From the NCBI RefSeq assembly GCF_014860165.1, contig NZ_JACZKG010000017.1, forward strand, positions 28,159-92,158: a DNA stretch of 64,000 bases, given 5' to 3'. Position numbers and translations under genes: made by a program. Below, piece after piece: positions 1 to 11,665 of the stretch (position 1 is the first letter of the stretch; each line of letters starts with the position of its first letter). The notes beneath the pieces are model-generated. The model saw nothing but the letters and a program-made list of their open reading frames with translations. It was not told where the DNA came from and ran no database searches. The DNA is from Devosia sp. (GTDB taxonomy: Bacteria > Pseudomonadota > Alphaproteobacteria > Rhizobiales > Devosiaceae).

Positions 1-625
1 TGCCGAAATCCCGCTTATCGTCTGCATCACTGAAGGCGTGCCGGTCCTCGACATGGTGCGGGTCAAGGCGAAGCTGGAAAAATCCAAGTCGCGGCTTATT
101 GGTCCCAACTGCCCCGGCGTGCTGACGCCTGAAGAGTGCAAGATCGGCATCATGCCGGGCTCGATCTTCTCCAAGGGCTCGGTGGGCATTGTTTCGCGCT
201 CGGGCACGCTTACCTATGAAGCTGTGTTCCAGACCACCAATGAAGGCCTCGGCCAGACCACCGCTGTCGGTATCGGCGGCGACCCGGTCAAGGGCACCGA
301 ATTCATCGACATGCTCGAAATGTTCCTCGCCGACGAAGCCACCAAGTCGATCATCATGATCGGCGAAATCGGCGGTTCGGCCGAGGAAGATGCAGCGCAG
401 TTCCTGATCGACGAAGCCAAGCGCGGCCGCAAGAAGCCGATGGCCGGCTTCATCGCGGGTCTGACGGCGCCCAAGGGCCGCACGATGGGCCATGCTGGTG
501 CCGTAATTTCGGGCGGTAAGGGCGGCGCCGAAGACAAGATCGCGGCGATGGAGGCAGCGGGCATCCGCGTGTCGAAGTCGCCGGCCCGGATTGGTCGGAC
601 GCTGGCGGAAGTGCTGAAGGGTTGA
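1..625 (+). CDS. sucD: succinyl-CoA ligase alpha subunit (5' truncated by window edge)
   Basis: Frame 2 is open from base 2 ([18 protein letters not shown]...); contains [24 protein letters not shown] and [17 protein letters not shown] typical of SucD. Confidence 0.97.
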   Translation, partial: AEIPLIVCITEGVPVLDMVRVKAKLEKSKSRLIGPNCPGVLTPEECKIGIMPGSIFSKGSVGIVSRSGTLTYEAVFQTTNEGLGQTTAVGIGGDPVKGTEFIDMLEMFLADEATKSIIMIGEIGGSAEEDAAQFLIDEAKRGRKKPMAGFIAGLTAPKGRTMGHAGAVISGGKGGAEDKIAAMEAAGIRVSKSPARIGRTLAEVLKG

Positions 626-640
626 GGGTCAACTCCGTCT

Positions 641-727
641 GACACCCACCGTCATCACCCAGCTTGTCCGGGTGATCCATGGTGCGGTGCACCTGGATTG
701 CCGGGACAAGCCCGGCAATGACGATGT
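641..727. repeat. intergenic palindromic repeat (gtcatcacccagcttgtccgggtgat / attgccgggacaagcccggcaatgacg)
   Basis: Inverted-repeat arms between sucD and sucA; same style as the 15.66 kb element. Confidence 0.6.
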
Positions 728-994
728 AACGGCAAAGTGCGCGGGCAACGGCGCCCGTGATTGCCAGAGTACGACCAATGTCGGTCGCGCTTCGGACACA
801 GAACGGTGTTACCCCGTTCTGGCCGGTAGCGGTTAGTATGATAATTGAGCCGCGACCCTGCTCAGGGGTCGCACCACTTAACAGGATACTAAGGATAAGC
901 GGTCAGTATCCGACACGAAATCAGGGACCGCATGGACCGGTATGGCCGGTTCGTTGAGAAGGATGGCGGGGCGTGGGCCTCGCATGAAAAAGCG

Positions 995-3900
995 ATGACA
1001 CGACAGGAAAAGAACGACACGTTCTTGCTGACTTCGTTCCTCTATGGTGGGAACGCCGACTACATCGAACAACTCTATTCCCGCTACAAGACCGATCCAC
1101 AGAGTGTCGACGACACCTGGAAGAGCTTCTTCTCCAAGCTCGACGACGCCGAAGGCGTCGCCCAGCAGAATGCCGAGGGCCCGAGCTGGGGCCGCAAGGA
1201 CTGGCCGCAGAGCGCCAATGGCGAACTGGTCAGTGCCCTGGACGGCAATTGGGGCGACATCGCCGTCAAGACCGAAAAGGCCGTGGCCAAGAAGGCCGAG
1301 GCGATGGGCGTCGCCAGGTCCTCCGTTGCCGACGTGCTGCAGGCCACGCGCGACTCGATCCGCGCCATCATGATGATCCGTGCCTATCGCATGCGCGGGC
1401 ACCTGCATGCCGATCTCGACCCGCTGAAGATGAAGGCCGATGAGCCGGCGCCAGAGCTCGACCCCAAGAGCTATGGCTTCACCGAAGCCGATTATGGCCG
1501 CAAGATCTTCATCGACAACTATCTGGGCCTGGAATACGCGACCATTCCCGAGATGCTGACGATCCTCCGACGTACCTATTGCGGTACGCTGGGCATCGAG
1601 TTCATGCATATCTCCGATCCCGAAGCCAAGCAGTGGATCCAGGAGCGCATCGAAGGTCCGGACAAGGAAATCACCTTCACCAAAGAAGGCAAGAAGGCGA
1701 TCCTGTCCAAGCTGATCGAGGCGGAAGGCTTCGAGAAGTTCATCGACGTCAAATATACCGGCACCAAGCGCTTTGGCCTGGATGGCGGCGAATCCACCAT
1801 TCCGGCGCTCGAGCAGATCATCAAGCGCGGTGGCGCCCTGGGCATCAAGGACATCGTGCTGGGCATGGCCCATCGCGGGCGCCTCAACGTGCTGACGCAG
1901 GTGATGGCCAAGCCGCACCGCGCGCTGTTCCACGAATTCAAGGGCGGTGCTTTCTACCCTGATGACGTCGAGGGTTCGGGCGATGTGAAGTATCACCTGG
2001 GTGCGTCCAGCGACCGCGAGTTCGACGGCAACAAGGTGCACCTGTCGCTCACGGCCAACCCCTCCCACCTCGAAATCGTCGATCCGGTGGTGCTGGGCAA
2101 GTCGCGCGCCAAGCAGGACCAGCACATTGCGCCCGATGGCAAGCTGGTCAACATTGCCACCGACGGCAAGCCCGACCGCTCGATGGTGCTGCCGCTGCTG
2201 ATCCATGGCGATGCCGCCTTTGCCGGGCAGGGCGTGATCGCCGAATGCCTAGGCCTTTCCGGCCTCAAGGGTCACCGCACGGGTGGCTCGATCCACTTCG
2301 TGATCAACAACCAGATCGGTTTCACCACGAGCCCGATGTATTCGCGCTCGTCTCCCTATCCGACCGACGTCGCCAAGATGATCGAGGCACCGGTCTTCCA
2401 CGTGAACGGGGACGATCCGGAGGCCGTGGTGTTCGCGGCCAAGGTCGCGGTCGAATATCGCCAGAAGTTCGGCAAGCCTGTCGTCATCGACATGTTCTGC
2501 TATCGCCGCTTCGGCCACAATGAAGGCGACGAGCCCAGCTTCACCCAGCCGCTGATGTATTCCAAGATCCGGTCGCACAAGTCGACGCTGGAGATCTATG
2601 CGGACAAGCTGGTCGCCCAGGGTCATCTGACGGTCGCCGAAATCGACAAGATGAAGGCCGACTGGCGCGCCAGGCTCGAAAGCGAGTTCGAGGCGGGGCA
2701 GGACTATCGCCCCAACAAGGCCGACTGGCTCGATGGCGCCTGGAAGGACTTCAAGCCGGCCGAGCAGGAAGGTCCGCGTCGCGGCGAAACCGGCGTCGAA
2801 ATCGAACGGCTGGCCAAGATCGGCACAGCGCTGACGCGCATCCCTGAAGATTTCAACGTCCACAAGACGGTCAAGCGCTTCATGGACAACCGCCTGGCCG
2901 CGATTGAATCGGGCGAGGGTATCGATTGGGCAACCGCCGAGGCTTTGGCCTTCGGTACGCTGGTGACCGACGGTCATCCGGTGCGCCTTTCGGGCCAGGA
3001 TGTCGAGCGTGGCACGTTCAGCCAGCGCCACTCGGTGCTGAACGACCAGCAGGTCGACAACAAGACCTATACCCCGCTCAACAATCTCGATCCGGAACAG
3101 AGCCGCTACGAGGTCATCAACTCGATGCTCTCGGAAGAGGCGGTGCTCGGTTTCGAATATGGCTATTCGCTGGCCGAGCCGAAGGCGCTGACCATCTGGG
3201 AAGCCCAGTTCGGTGACTTCGTGAATGGCGCGCAGGTGGTGATCGACCAGTTCATCAGCTCGGGCGAACGGAAGTGGTTCCGCATGAGTGGCCTGGTGAT
3301 GCTGTTGCCGCATGGCTATGAGGGGCAGGGGCCGGAGCATTCCTCCGCACGTCCCGAGCGCTTCCTGCAGCTCTGCGCCGAAGACAATATGCAGGTTGCC
3401 AACTGCACCACGCCGGCCAACTACTTCCACGCCCTGCGCCGCCAGGTGACCCGCGACTTCCGCAAGCCTTTGATCCTGATGACGCCCAAGAGCCTGCTGC
3501 GGCACAAGCGTGCCGTCTCGGGCCTCGTGGAAATGGGTCCGGATTCGTGCTTCCATCGCCTGTTGTGGGACGATGCCGAGGCTCCGGGCGCGCCAAAGAC
3601 CACGATCAAGCTGGCCGCCGACGACAAGATCCGTCGCGTCGTGCTGTGCACAGGCAAGGTCTATTACGACCTGCTCGAAGATCGCGAGAAGAAGGGCATC
3701 GACGATGTGTACCTGCTGCGCATCGAGCAGCTCTATCCGTTCCCGGCCAAGGCGCTGCTGGACGAATTGAGCCGCTTCAAGAATGCCGAGATCATCTGGT
3801 GCCAGGAAGAGCCCAAGAATATGGGTGCCTGGGCCTTCATTCAGCCTTATGTTGAATGGGTATTCGACCAGATGGGCCGGACCGGGCAGCGCGTACGCTA

Positions 3901-3997
3901 TATCGGCCGCCCGGCATCTGCCTCCACGGCGACGGGTCTGATGCGGACCCACCTGGCCCAATTGCAAGCCTTCCTCGACGAAGCCTTCGCCAACTAA
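995..3997 (+). CDS. sucA: 2-oxoglutarate dehydrogenase E1 component
   Basis: [39 protein letters not shown]; full length; ATG at 995 preferred over the upstream in-frame start at 932. Confidence 0.97.
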   Translation: MTRQEKNDTFLLTSFLYGGNADYIEQLYSRYKTDPQSVDDTWKSFFSKLDDAEGVAQQNAEGPSWGRKDWPQSANGELVSALDGNWGDIAVKTEKAVAKKAEAMGVARSSVADVLQATRDSIRAIMMIRAYRMRGHLHADLDPLKMKADEPAPELDPKSYGFTEADYGRKIFIDNYLGLEYATIPEMLTILRRTYCGTLGIEFMHISDPEAKQWIQERIEGPDKEITFTKEGKKAILSKLIEAEGFEKFIDVKYTGTKRFGLDGGESTIPALEQIIKRGGALGIKDIVLGMAHRGRLNVLTQVMAKPHRALFHEFKGGAFYPDDVEGSGDVKYHLGASSDREFDGNKVHLSLTANPSHLEIVDPVVLGKSRAKQDQHIAPDGKLVNIATDGKPDRSMVLPLLIHGDAAFAGQGVIAECLGLSGLKGHRTGGSIHFVINNQIGFTTSPMYSRSSPYPTDVAKMIEAPVFHVNGDDPEAVVFAAKVAVEYRQKFGKPVVIDMFCYRRFGHNEGDEPSFTQPLMYSKIRSHKSTLEIYADKLVAQGHLTVAEIDKMKADWRARLESEFEAGQDYRPNKADWLDGAWKDFKPAEQEGPRRGETGVEIERLAKIGTALTRIPEDFNVHKTVKRFMDNRLAAIESGEGIDWATAEALAFGTLVTDGHPVRLSGQDVERGTFSQRHSVLNDQQVDNKTYTPLNNLDPEQSRYEVINSMLSEEAVLGFEYGYSLAEPKALTIWEAQFGDFVNGAQVVIDQFISSGERKWFRMSGLVMLLPHGYEGQGPEHSSARPERFLQLCAEDNMQVANCTTPANYFHALRRQVTRDFRKPLILMTPKSLLRHKRAVSGLVEMGPDSCFHRLLWDDAEAPGAPKTTIKLAADDKIRRVVLCTGKVYYDLLEDREKKGIDDVYLLRIEQLYPFPAKALLDELSRFKNAEIIWCQEEPKNMGAWAFIQPYVEWVFDQMGRTGQRVRYIGRPASASTATGLMRTHLAQLQAFLDEAFAN

Positions 3998-4008
3998 AGG
4001 ACAAGACA

Positions 4009-5304
4009 ATGTCGACTGAAATCCGCGTCCCGACGCTGGGCGAAAGTGTCACCGAAGCCACTATCGGCCAGTGGTTCAAGAAGGTGGGCGACACTGTCGC
4101 CGCCGATGAACCCATCGTTGAACTCGAGACCGACAAGGTGACCATCGAAGTACCCGCGCCTGCCGCCGGCGTGCTCGAGGCCATCGCTGCCGAAGCCGGC
4201 ACCACTGTCGATGTGGGCGCCTTGCTGGGCGCCATCGGTGGCTCGGGTGCTGGTGCCGCCACCGCGGCGCCCGCTGCCGCTCCGGCTCCGGCCAAGACCG
4301 AAGTGCCCGCCGCCAATGCTGCCGGCCCCGAGCCGATCAAGCCGGCAGGTACGGGCATGCCGCCGGCTCCTTCGGCGCAGAAGCTGATCAACGAGAGCGG
4401 CGTCAACGGCTCGGATATCGATGGTTCGGGCAAGCGTGGCCAGGTGCTCAAGGAAGACGTGCTCGCCGCGCTCGCCAAGCCAGTGGCCGTGGCCGAGGCA
4501 CCGGCCGTGGCCCAGGCCGCGCCGGCTTCGGCTCCCGCTGCCAAGCCGGCTGAAGCCCCCAAGACGCCCGCCGCGCCGCGCGCCCCGGTTTCGGCCGACG
4601 ATGCCAGCCGCGAAGAGCGGGTCAAGATGACCCGCCTGCGCCAGACCATTGCCCGCCGCCTCAAGGATGCGCAGAACACCGCGGCGATGCTGACCACCTT
4701 CAACGAGGTGGACATGCAGCCGGTGATGGACCTGCGGACCCAGTACAAGGAGCTGTTCGAGAAGAAGCATGGCGTCAAGCTGGGCTTCATGGGCTTCTTC
4801 ACCAAGGCCGTGGTGCATGCGCTCAAGGAAATCCCGTCGGTCAATGCCGAGATCGATGGCGACGACCTGATCTACAAGCAGTATGCCCATATCGGCGTGG
4901 CCGTGGGCACCGACAGGGGCCTGGTGGTCCCGGTGGTGCGCGACGCCGACCAGATGAGCATTGCCGATATCGAGAAGTCGATCAACGCGCTGGGCAAGAA
5001 GGCGCGCGACGGACAGCTGTCGATGGCCGACATGCAGGGCGGCACCTTCACCATCTCCAATGGTGGTGTCTATGGTTCGCTGATGTCGACGCCGATCCTC
5101 AATGCGCCGCAGTCTGGCATTCTTGGCATGCACAAGATCCAGGAGCGGCCGGTCGTGGTCGGCGGGCAGATCGTCATCCGCCCGATGATGTATCTGGCGC
5201 TGAGCTATGATCACCGCATTGTCGATGGCAAGGAAGCCGTGACCTTCCTCGTCCGCGTCAAGGAAAGCCTCGAAGCACCGGAACGCCTGGTTCTGGACCT
5301 CTAG
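4009..5304 (+). CDS. sucB: dihydrolipoyllysine-residue succinyltransferase (2-OGDH E2)
   Basis: Lipoyl domain [14 protein letters not shown]; catalytic [21 protein letters not shown]. Confidence 0.97.
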   Translation: MSTEIRVPTLGESVTEATIGQWFKKVGDTVAADEPIVELETDKVTIEVPAPAAGVLEAIAAEAGTTVDVGALLGAIGGSGAGAATAAPAAAPAPAKTEVPAANAAGPEPIKPAGTGMPPAPSAQKLINESGVNGSDIDGSGKRGQVLKEDVLAALAKPVAVAEAPAVAQAAPASAPAAKPAEAPKTPAAPRAPVSADDASREERVKMTRLRQTIARRLKDAQNTAAMLTTFNEVDMQPVMDLRTQYKELFEKKHGVKLGFMGFFTKAVVHALKEIPSVNAEIDGDDLIYKQYAHIGVAVGTDRGLVVPVVRDADQMSIADIEKSINALGKKARDGQLSMADMQGGTFTISNGGVYGSLMSTPILNAPQSGILGMHKIQERPVVVGGQIVIRPMMYLALSYDHRIVDGKEAVTFLVRVKESLEAPERLVLDL

Positions 5305-5337
5305 GGTCCAACGCTCTAGTTTGCAGAGGGTCGGGGC

Positions 5338-5362
5338 TATGCTCCGGCCCTTTTTGCTTTTG
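5338..5362 (+). terminator. rho-independent terminator after sucB
   Basis: gggtcggggc-tat-gctccggccc followed by tttttg. Confidence 0.7.
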
Positions 5363-5374
5363 GGGGGCAGGGTG

Positions 5375-6133
5375 ATGGACAAGGGCGTGGTGATCGTTAC
5401 CGGTGGGTCGCGGGGGATTGGCGCGGCGACGGCAAGGCTTGCCGCGGCGCGCGGCTATGCCGTGGTGGTCAACTACTCCGCCAGCGCCGATGCGGCGCAG
5501 GCAGTCTGTGCCGACATCCACGCACGGGGTGGCAAAGCTGCCGCGGTGCGCGGCGATGTTTCGCTGGAAGCCGATATCGACCACATCTTTGCCGCGGCGG
5601 ACCGGCTGGGGAGGCTGGCGGGCCTGGTCAACAATGCCGGCGTCATTGACCGCGTCGCGCGGGTCGATGAATTCGACACGGCCCGGCTGACCCGCATGTT
5701 CGCCGTCAATACGATGGGGACCATTCTCTGCAGTGGCCGCGCGGTGCGGCGTATGTCGAGCCGGTATGGCGGCAAGGGTGGCGCCATCGTCAATATCACC
5801 TCGGCAGCGGCCAAGCTGGGGGCGCCGGGAACCTATGTCGACTATGCGGCGGCCAAGGGCGCGGTGGACAGTTTTACGGTCGGGCTGGCGCTGGAAGTGG
5901 CCGCCGAGGGCATTCGCGTCAATGGCGTGCGCCCCGGGATCATCGATACCGAACTCCACGCCGCGGGCGGCGATCCGGACCGGGCGGCGCGCATGGCCGC
6001 CAGCCTGCCGATGCCACGGGTGGGAACGGCGGAGGAGGTGGCGCGGGCGATCCTGTGGCTGCTGTCGGACGAGGCGAGCTACACGACCGGCACGGTGATC
6101 GACGTCACCGGCGGGCGGGGAATCCGACCCTAG
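5375..6133 (+). CDS. SDR family oxidoreductase
   Basis: VTGGSRGIGAATARLAA, NNAG, YAAAKGAV. Confidence 0.92.
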   Translation: MDKGVVIVTGGSRGIGAATARLAAARGYAVVVNYSASADAAQAVCADIHARGGKAAAVRGDVSLEADIDHIFAAADRLGRLAGLVNNAGVIDRVARVDEFDTARLTRMFAVNTMGTILCSGRAVRRMSSRYGGKGGAIVNITSAAAKLGAPGTYVDYAAAKGAVDSFTVGLALEVAAEGIRVNGVRPGIIDTELHAAGGDPDRAARMAASLPMPRVGTAEEVARAILWLLSDEASYTTGTVIDVTGGRGIRP

Positions 6134-6238
6134 AATTTGCCGCATTGGGGTGTGAAGAGCGGGCATTGGCGGGTGTTCACCTGCTCGTTACGCCGCGCGG
6201 CGGTCAATGCTAACAGTCTGTTAACGTCATTGGTCCAG

Positions 6239-6727
6239 ATGCGGTGGGGTGCCAATAGAATTTTCGGAGTAGCAGGCCTTTTGCGACCACTGATTTTCCC
6301 GGCCGTCATCTGGCTTCTTGCCCTTGCCCCCACCGCCGCACAGGATGCTGCCGACGCCGAACTGATCGGCGAGTTGATGGCGTTCCATGGCTCGCAGGCC
6401 ATCGTTTCGGCGATGACCACGCATTGCTACGAAACCACCGGGCTCGACCCGGCCTATCAGAGCGCCAATGACAACTGGTATCTGCGCAATATCGGCTTCC
6501 TCGACCTGGCCGACCGGGTGATCGTTCGGTTGGGCGGGGGCGCCGAAGGGCAGCAGGAAGCGGCCGAAACCTATGGCGGCAGCCAGATCATGAGCGCCTA
6601 TAACCAGGCCGAGGACAAGGACGCGTTCTGCCGGGCCTTTCTCGAGCAGGTCGATGGCGGCGCGCTCGACATCGACAAGCAGTTGCCCGATGCGCTGGCC
6701 AAGGCGCAGGCCATCGCCGCGCAATAA
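6239..6727 (+). CDS. hypothetical secreted protein
   Basis: Signal-peptide-like N-terminus LLRPLIFPAVIWLLALAPTAAQDA; start at 6239 chosen over 6137. Confidence 0.6.
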   Translation: MRWGANRIFGVAGLLRPLIFPAVIWLLALAPTAAQDAADAELIGELMAFHGSQAIVSAMTTHCYETTGLDPAYQSANDNWYLRNIGFLDLADRVIVRLGGGAEGQQEAAETYGGSQIMSAYNQAEDKDAFCRAFLEQVDGGALDIDKQLPDALAKAQAIAAQ

Positions 6728-6801
6728 CACCCCCTGCCCATGGGTTGGCTGATCCTCTTGGCCAGCTATTGTAGCCGCAGCACGACCGGCGGGGGCAAAT
6801 C

Positions 6802-7287
6802 ATGCTGCGAATGACTGTTTTGGCCGGGCTGCTGCTGGCCGGAAGCGCGCAAGCCGCCGAATGCACCATCAGCAATGCCCGGTACGAGCACGACCAGGCA
6901 GCATGGCACCTGAGCTTCAAGCCAGTGCCAAAATTTTCGGCTCCAAACCAGACAGCGGCGTTCATCATCGAGCTGCCCAACTCCGCCGTGACGCTGGAGG
7001 GTGCGGTGCACCGACCCAACGGCTTTGGCTCCCCGCTCTGGTCGATCAGCGGCCCCTGCTCGGAAACCAGCACGGAGAGCTGCACCTTCGTCGAGGGCAA
7101 TCCGGCCGCCTATGGCAATTATGGCGGCAAGGTTGGCTGGTTCGACGATGCGCCCGGCGCGACGGCGCCCGACCAGTTCATCCTGCCGCAGCTCGCGATG
7201 AGCCTCTGGTATTCGATGTATCGCGAGAATGAGTTCGTCGCGGACAACAATGAGGGCGACGTGTTCACGCTCACCGGCTGCGACTGA
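6802..7287 (+). CDS. hypothetical secreted protein
   Basis: Signal peptide MLRMTVLAGLLLAGSAQAAEC; no recognised domain. Confidence 0.65.
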   Translation: MLRMTVLAGLLLAGSAQAAECTISNARYEHDQAAWHLSFKPVPKFSAPNQTAAFIIELPNSAVTLEGAVHRPNGFGSPLWSISGPCSETSTESCTFVEGNPAAYGNYGGKVGWFDDAPGATAPDQFILPQLAMSLWYSMYRENEFVADNNEGDVFTLTGCD

Positions 7288-7354
7288 CGGGAATCTTCGT
7301 TTCCCTCCACCACGGACTTCGATAAACAGAGGTTCCGATCTCTCGCGTGTGGTG

Positions 7355-7993
7355 ATGCGCATGAACTTTCCCTGGCTCGAATTTGCCGCGCTGATGCTCG
7401 CCTTCGGCATCAATGCCGTCATCCCCGGCGCCGATTTCGCCATGGTGCTGCGCCAGTCCATCGCGCATGGTCGCCGCGCGGCCCTGTTCACCTCGGCCGG
7501 CATTGCCACCTCGATCCTGGTCCATGGCAGCTATACGCTGCTGGGCATCGGCGTCATCGTCGGGCAGTCGCTGCTGGTGTTCAACATCATCAAGTGGGTC
7601 GGCGCCGCCTATCTGGTCTGGCTGGCCATTTCGGCGCTGCGCAGCCCGGCGCCCAAGCCGCCCGAAGAGGGGCGCCTCGCCTCGGTCCGGCCCGGCGATT
7701 TCGCGGCATTCGCGCTGGGTTTCCTCACCAACCTGCTCAACCCCAAGGCGGTGCTGTTTTTCCTCGCGCTCTTCACCACCCTGGTCTCGGCCCATACCGG
7801 TGGCGACATCAAGGTGATCTATGTGCTGAGCATGAGCATCATGCTTTTTGCCTGGTTCGCTTTGGTCTCGGTTTTCTTTACGACAGCCTCGGTACGACAG
7901 GGCTTTTTCCGCTTTGGCCGATGGTTTAATCGGGTCACCGGCATTACATTCATCCTGCTGGCGGTGCGTGTCGCACTCGCCCAGCAGCACTAG
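7355..7993 (+). CDS. LysE family translocator
   Basis: NAVIPGADFAMVLRQSIAHGRRAA; GFLTNLLNPKAVLFFLALF. Confidence 0.9.
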   Translation: MRMNFPWLEFAALMLAFGINAVIPGADFAMVLRQSIAHGRRAALFTSAGIATSILVHGSYTLLGIGVIVGQSLLVFNIIKWVGAAYLVWLAISALRSPAPKPPEEGRLASVRPGDFAAFALGFLTNLLNPKAVLFFLALFTTLVSAHTGGDIKVIYVLSMSIMLFAWFALVSVFFTTASVRQGFFRFGRWFNRVTGITFILLAVRVALAQQH

Positions 7994-8011
7994 ACAGTTT
8001 TGGGGCTCCCT

Positions 8012-9421
8012 ATGGCAGACGTTTTCGATCTCATCATCATTGGCTCGGGTCCGGGCGGCTATGTCGCGGCGATCCGCGCGGCGCAGCTGGGGATGAAGGT
8101 CGCGGTCGTGGAGAAGTGGGCGACGCTGGGCGGCACATGCCTGAATATCGGCTGCATTCCCTCCAAGGCCTTGCTGCATGCCTCTGAGCTGTTCGAGGAG
8201 GCCGGGCATGGCTTCAAGGCGCTGGGCATCGATATTCCCGCGCCGGTGCTGAACCTGCCCATGATGATGAACCACAAGACCGAAACGGTCGCGGCCAATG
8301 TCGGGGGCGTCGACTATCTGTTCAAGAAGAACAAGATCACCACCCTGCGCGGCATCGGTACCATCGTGTCGCCCGGCAAGGTGCTGGTGACGCCGCAATC
8401 GGGCGATGCCACCGAAGTCGAGACCAAGAATATCGTCATCGCCACCGGCTCGGTATCTGCCGGTCTGCCGGGCATCGAGATCGACGAGAAGCGCATCGTG
8501 ACCTCGACGGGCGCGCTTGGTCTGGACAAGGTGCCGGGCAAGCTCCTGGTCATCGGCGCCGGCGTGATCGGGCTGGAGCTCGGTTCGGTGTGGGCGCGGC
8601 TGGGCGCGCAGGTGACCGTGGTCGAATATCTCGACCGCATCCTGCCCGGCATGGACAGCGAAGTGGCCCGCCAGTTCCAGCGCATGCTGCAGAAGCAGGG
8701 CATGGAATTCAAGCTGTCGAGCAAGGTCGCCGGCATCGACAAGCAGGACGACGGCTCGCTCAAGGTACGGGTCGAGCCGGCCAAGGGCGGCGACATGGAA
8801 ATTCTCGATGCCGATGTGGCGCTGGTCGCCATCGGCCGCAAGCCGTTCACCGAGGGGCTGGGGCTGGACATTGTCGGCGTGGCGCTGGACGAGCGCGGCC
8901 GGGTGCGCGTCGACGCGCATTACAAGACGTCGGTCGACGGCATCTATGCCATTGGCGACGTGATTGCCGGCCCGATGCTGGCGCACAAGGCCGAGGACGA
9001 GGGCATTGCGGTGGCCGAGATCCTCAACGGCCAGGCCGGGCACGTGAACTATGCGGCTATCCCGGCGGTGGTTTACACCAATCCGGAAATCGCTTCGGTC
9101 GGCAAGACCGAGGATGAGCTCAAGGCCGAAGGCATCGACTACAAGATCGGCAAATTCCCCTTCACCGCCAATGGGCGCGCCAAGGCGATGCTGGCGACGC
9201 AGGGTTTCGTCAAGATTCTGGCCGATGTCGAGACGGACCGGGTCCTGGGCGCCCATATCGTGGGCAAGAATGCCGGCGAGATGATCCACGAGCTGGTGGT
9301 GCTGATGGAGTTCTCGGGCTCGGCAGAGGATCTGGCGCGCTCGACCCATGCCCACCCGACGCTGTCGGAAGCGGTGCGCGAAGCGGCATTGTCGCTGGGG
9401 GATGGCGCGATCCATATCTGA
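8012..9421 (+). CDS. lpdA: dihydrolipoyl dehydrogenase
   Basis: [52 protein letters not shown]. Confidence 0.97.
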   Translation: MADVFDLIIIGSGPGGYVAAIRAAQLGMKVAVVEKWATLGGTCLNIGCIPSKALLHASELFEEAGHGFKALGIDIPAPVLNLPMMMNHKTETVAANVGGVDYLFKKNKITTLRGIGTIVSPGKVLVTPQSGDATEVETKNIVIATGSVSAGLPGIEIDEKRIVTSTGALGLDKVPGKLLVIGAGVIGLELGSVWARLGAQVTVVEYLDRILPGMDSEVARQFQRMLQKQGMEFKLSSKVAGIDKQDDGSLKVRVEPAKGGDMEILDADVALVAIGRKPFTEGLGLDIVGVALDERGRVRVDAHYKTSVDGIYAIGDVIAGPMLAHKAEDEGIAVAEILNGQAGHVNYAAIPAVVYTNPEIASVGKTEDELKAEGIDYKIGKFPFTANGRAKAMLATQGFVKILADVETDRVLGAHIVGKNAGEMIHELVVLMEFSGSAEDLARSTHAHPTLSEAVREAALSLGDGAIHI

Positions 9422-9446
9422 GGGCTTTTCTGCTCAAGGCCATAAA

Positions 9447-9480
9447 GGGCTCCGGCGCCGCGCCGGGGCCCTTTTGTTTT
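9447..9480 (+). terminator. rho-independent terminator after lpdA
   Basis: gggctccggcgccgcgccggggccc followed by ttttgtttt. Confidence 0.8.
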
Positions 9481-9726
9481 GGGCATGCCGAAGCGGCCGG
9501 CTCACCCCACCACTGTTCACGCCACTCGGGCGAACCCCGAGCGGCCATGTCACCCAAAATCGCTCCACTGGAGCGATCTTGCCTGCGGCCGGATCGAAGC
9601 CGGCAGGCCGCTCATGCGTGTGGTTAGGAGGGGGTACTCCGATGCCTGTGGCGGTCGTGGTCGGCTAGGTGCAGAGCCCTCGGGTCAAGCCCTGATTGAC
9701 GGCCGGTGGGCTGGACGAATAGTCAT

Positions 9727-9751
9727 CATACAACATCCTGAGTTTTGTATG
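9727..9751. promoter_or_regulatory. candidate operator upstream of the TRAP operon
   Basis: CATACAA-N11-TTGTATG inverted repeat in the dctP leader. Confidence 0.35.
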
Positions 9752-9914
9752 TTGACTTACCAGTCCCTCTTCCATACCAGTTTCAACACCAAGCCTGCTC
9801 GGAGTCCAGAGGGCGCGTGCGGACTTGAGCGAGGGGTGAAACCCGTCGCGTGCAACGGCATCGGCAAACGGCGCGGAGGACGGGCCGGACCGGTGCCACT
9901 TTGGGAGGACATCC

Positions 9915-10895
9915 ATGTTTCATCTGCCTAAACTGGCAGCGACGGCGCTCGTTGTTGCATCCCTGATGGTTTCGACCGCCAGCGCCCAGACGGTGCTGCG
10001 CTCATCCGATACCCATCCGGACGGCTATCCGACCGTCGAGGCGGTCAAGTATTTCGGTGAACTGCTGAGCGAAAAAACCGGCGGGCGCTACTCGGTCGAA
10101 GTGTTCCACTCGGCCCAGCTGGGTCAGGAAGCTGACACGATCGAACAGACCCAGTTCGGCGTGATCGATCTCAATCGCATCTCCATCGGCGCCTTCGGCA
10201 CCCAGGTGCCGGAAGCGACGGTAACGCAGCTGCCATATATCTTCCGCTCGGCAGATCACTTCCACGCCGTGCTGGACGGTCCGATCGGCGAGGAAATCCT
10301 GGCTGCCTTCGACGCCGTCGATGTGGTGGCCCTCGCCTATTACGACGGCGGCGCCCGCTCGTTTTACAACAGCGAAAAGCCGATCGCCTCGATCGAGGAT
10401 ATGGCAGGCATGAAGATGCGCGTCATGCAGTCGGACATTTTCGTCGACATGGTCGCGGCCTTGGGCGGCAATGCCACGCCGATGCCTTATGGCGAAGTCT
10501 ATTCGGGTATCCAGACCGGCGTCATCGACGGTGCCGAGAACAACTATCCGAGCTACGACACGGCCGGCCATGCCGAAGTCGCCAAGTATTACTCGCTCGA
10601 CGAGCACCTGATGGTGCCGGAAGTGCTTGTCATCTCCAAGATCGTCTGGGACGGGCTGACCCCTGAAGATCAGGCCCTGTTCCGCGAAGCGGCCAAGGAG
10701 TCGGTGGCCAAGCAGCGTGAGCTGTGGGCCGCCAAGGAAGTTGAATCCAAGGCCAAGGTGGAAGCCCTGGGCGCCCAGATCAATACGGTCGACAAGGCCC
10801 CCTTCATCGAAGCCATGAAGCCGGTTTACGAAAAGTACGTCACCGATCCCAAGCTGCAGGACCTGGTGGCGCGCATTCAGGCGACTGAAGGCTAG
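9915..10895 (+). CDS. dctP: TRAP transporter substrate-binding protein DctP
   Basis: Signal peptide, then [47 protein letters not shown]...[12 protein letters not shown]. Confidence 0.95.
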   Translation: MFHLPKLAATALVVASLMVSTASAQTVLRSSDTHPDGYPTVEAVKYFGELLSEKTGGRYSVEVFHSAQLGQEADTIEQTQFGVIDLNRISIGAFGTQVPEATVTQLPYIFRSADHFHAVLDGPIGEEILAAFDAVDVVALAYYDGGARSFYNSEKPIASIEDMAGMKMRVMQSDIFVDMVAALGGNATPMPYGEVYSGIQTGVIDGAENNYPSYDTAGHAEVAKYYSLDEHLMVPEVLVISKIVWDGLTPEDQALFREAAKESVAKQRELWAAKEVESKAKVEALGAQINTVDKAPFIEAMKPVYEKYVTDPKLQDLVARIQATEG

Positions 10896-10944
10896 CCTGA
10901 CCGATCCTAGGCGTGGCTCAATTCTGGCCACCCACACCGAACGG

Positions 10945-11080
10945 CACCTCCCCCTTTGATGGGGGAGGTTGGGAGGGGGTGACGGGAGCCCCGATACTGG
11001 GGCCAGCATACCCCCACCCTAGCTGCGCTAGCCCCTTTCAGGGCCAAGCTTCGCTACCCTCCCCACAAGGGGGAGGGTGA
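10945..11080. repeat. intergenic palindromic repeat unit (cctccccctttgatgggggagg ... ccctccccacaagggggaggg)
   Basis: Two C-rich/G-rich self-complementary hairpins between dctP and dctQ. Confidence 0.65.
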
Positions 11081-11132
11081 TCGACGAAGAAGCTGGGGAA
11101 GGTGGAGCAGAGCTCACCATGAGGTCTAAACA

Positions 11133-11660
11133 ATGAAATCCTGGCTATTGCCAATCAGTCGCGGCTTGGGGCGACTTTCAAGCGCCATCCTGTGGCTGGC
11201 CGGCATTGGCCTGATCGCCATGACTGTCATCGTCGCCTATCAGGTGTTCATGCGCTTCGTGATCAACGCGTCGCCGTCGTGGACGGAAGCTGGCGCGATC
11301 ATGCTGGTCACCTGGTTCGTGTTTCTGGGCGCCGCTGTCGGCGTGCGCGAAAACTTCCATATGGGTTTTGACGTGCTGCTTTATGTGTTGCCCGGCGGCG
11401 CCAAGCCCTGGCTGCGCGGCATCAGCGACGTCGCCATCTTCGCCTTTGCCTTCGGCATGCTGTGGTATGGCGGGGAACTGGCGATACGCTACTGGTCGAC
11501 CCGCATTCCGGTGCTCGGACTGCCAACCTCCTTCACCTATTTCCCAATCGTGGTTTCGGGCTTTCTGATGTGCCTGTTTGCGGCTGAGCGCTTCCTGCTG
11601 CGTCTCGCCGGCGAGCCGGTCGATGACGTCGCGGCCGACCCTGCTATCACCGAGGCCTGA
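11133..11660 (+). CDS. dctQ: TRAP transporter small permease DctQ
   Basis: Four-TM protein; WTEAGAIMLVTWFVFLGAAVGVREN. Confidence 0.93.
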   Translation: MKSWLLPISRGLGRLSSAILWLAGIGLIAMTVIVAYQVFMRFVINASPSWTEAGAIMLVTWFVFLGAAVGVRENFHMGFDVLLYVLPGGAKPWLRGISDVAIFAFAFGMLWYGGELAIRYWSTRIPVLGLPTSFTYFPIVVSGFLMCLFAAERFLLRLAGEPVDDVAADPAITEA

Positions 11661-11665
11661 CGCAT

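Noticed and set aside
878-4009. Long minus-strand ORFs opposite sucA (442 and 586 aa)
   Set aside because: Shadow ORFs from high-GC third positions; low-complexity His/Arg/Gly-rich translations, true sense gene unambiguous.
9479-9931. 150-aa ORF upstream of dctP
   Set aside because: Overlaps lpdA terminator region and dctP start; no signature, likely spurious.
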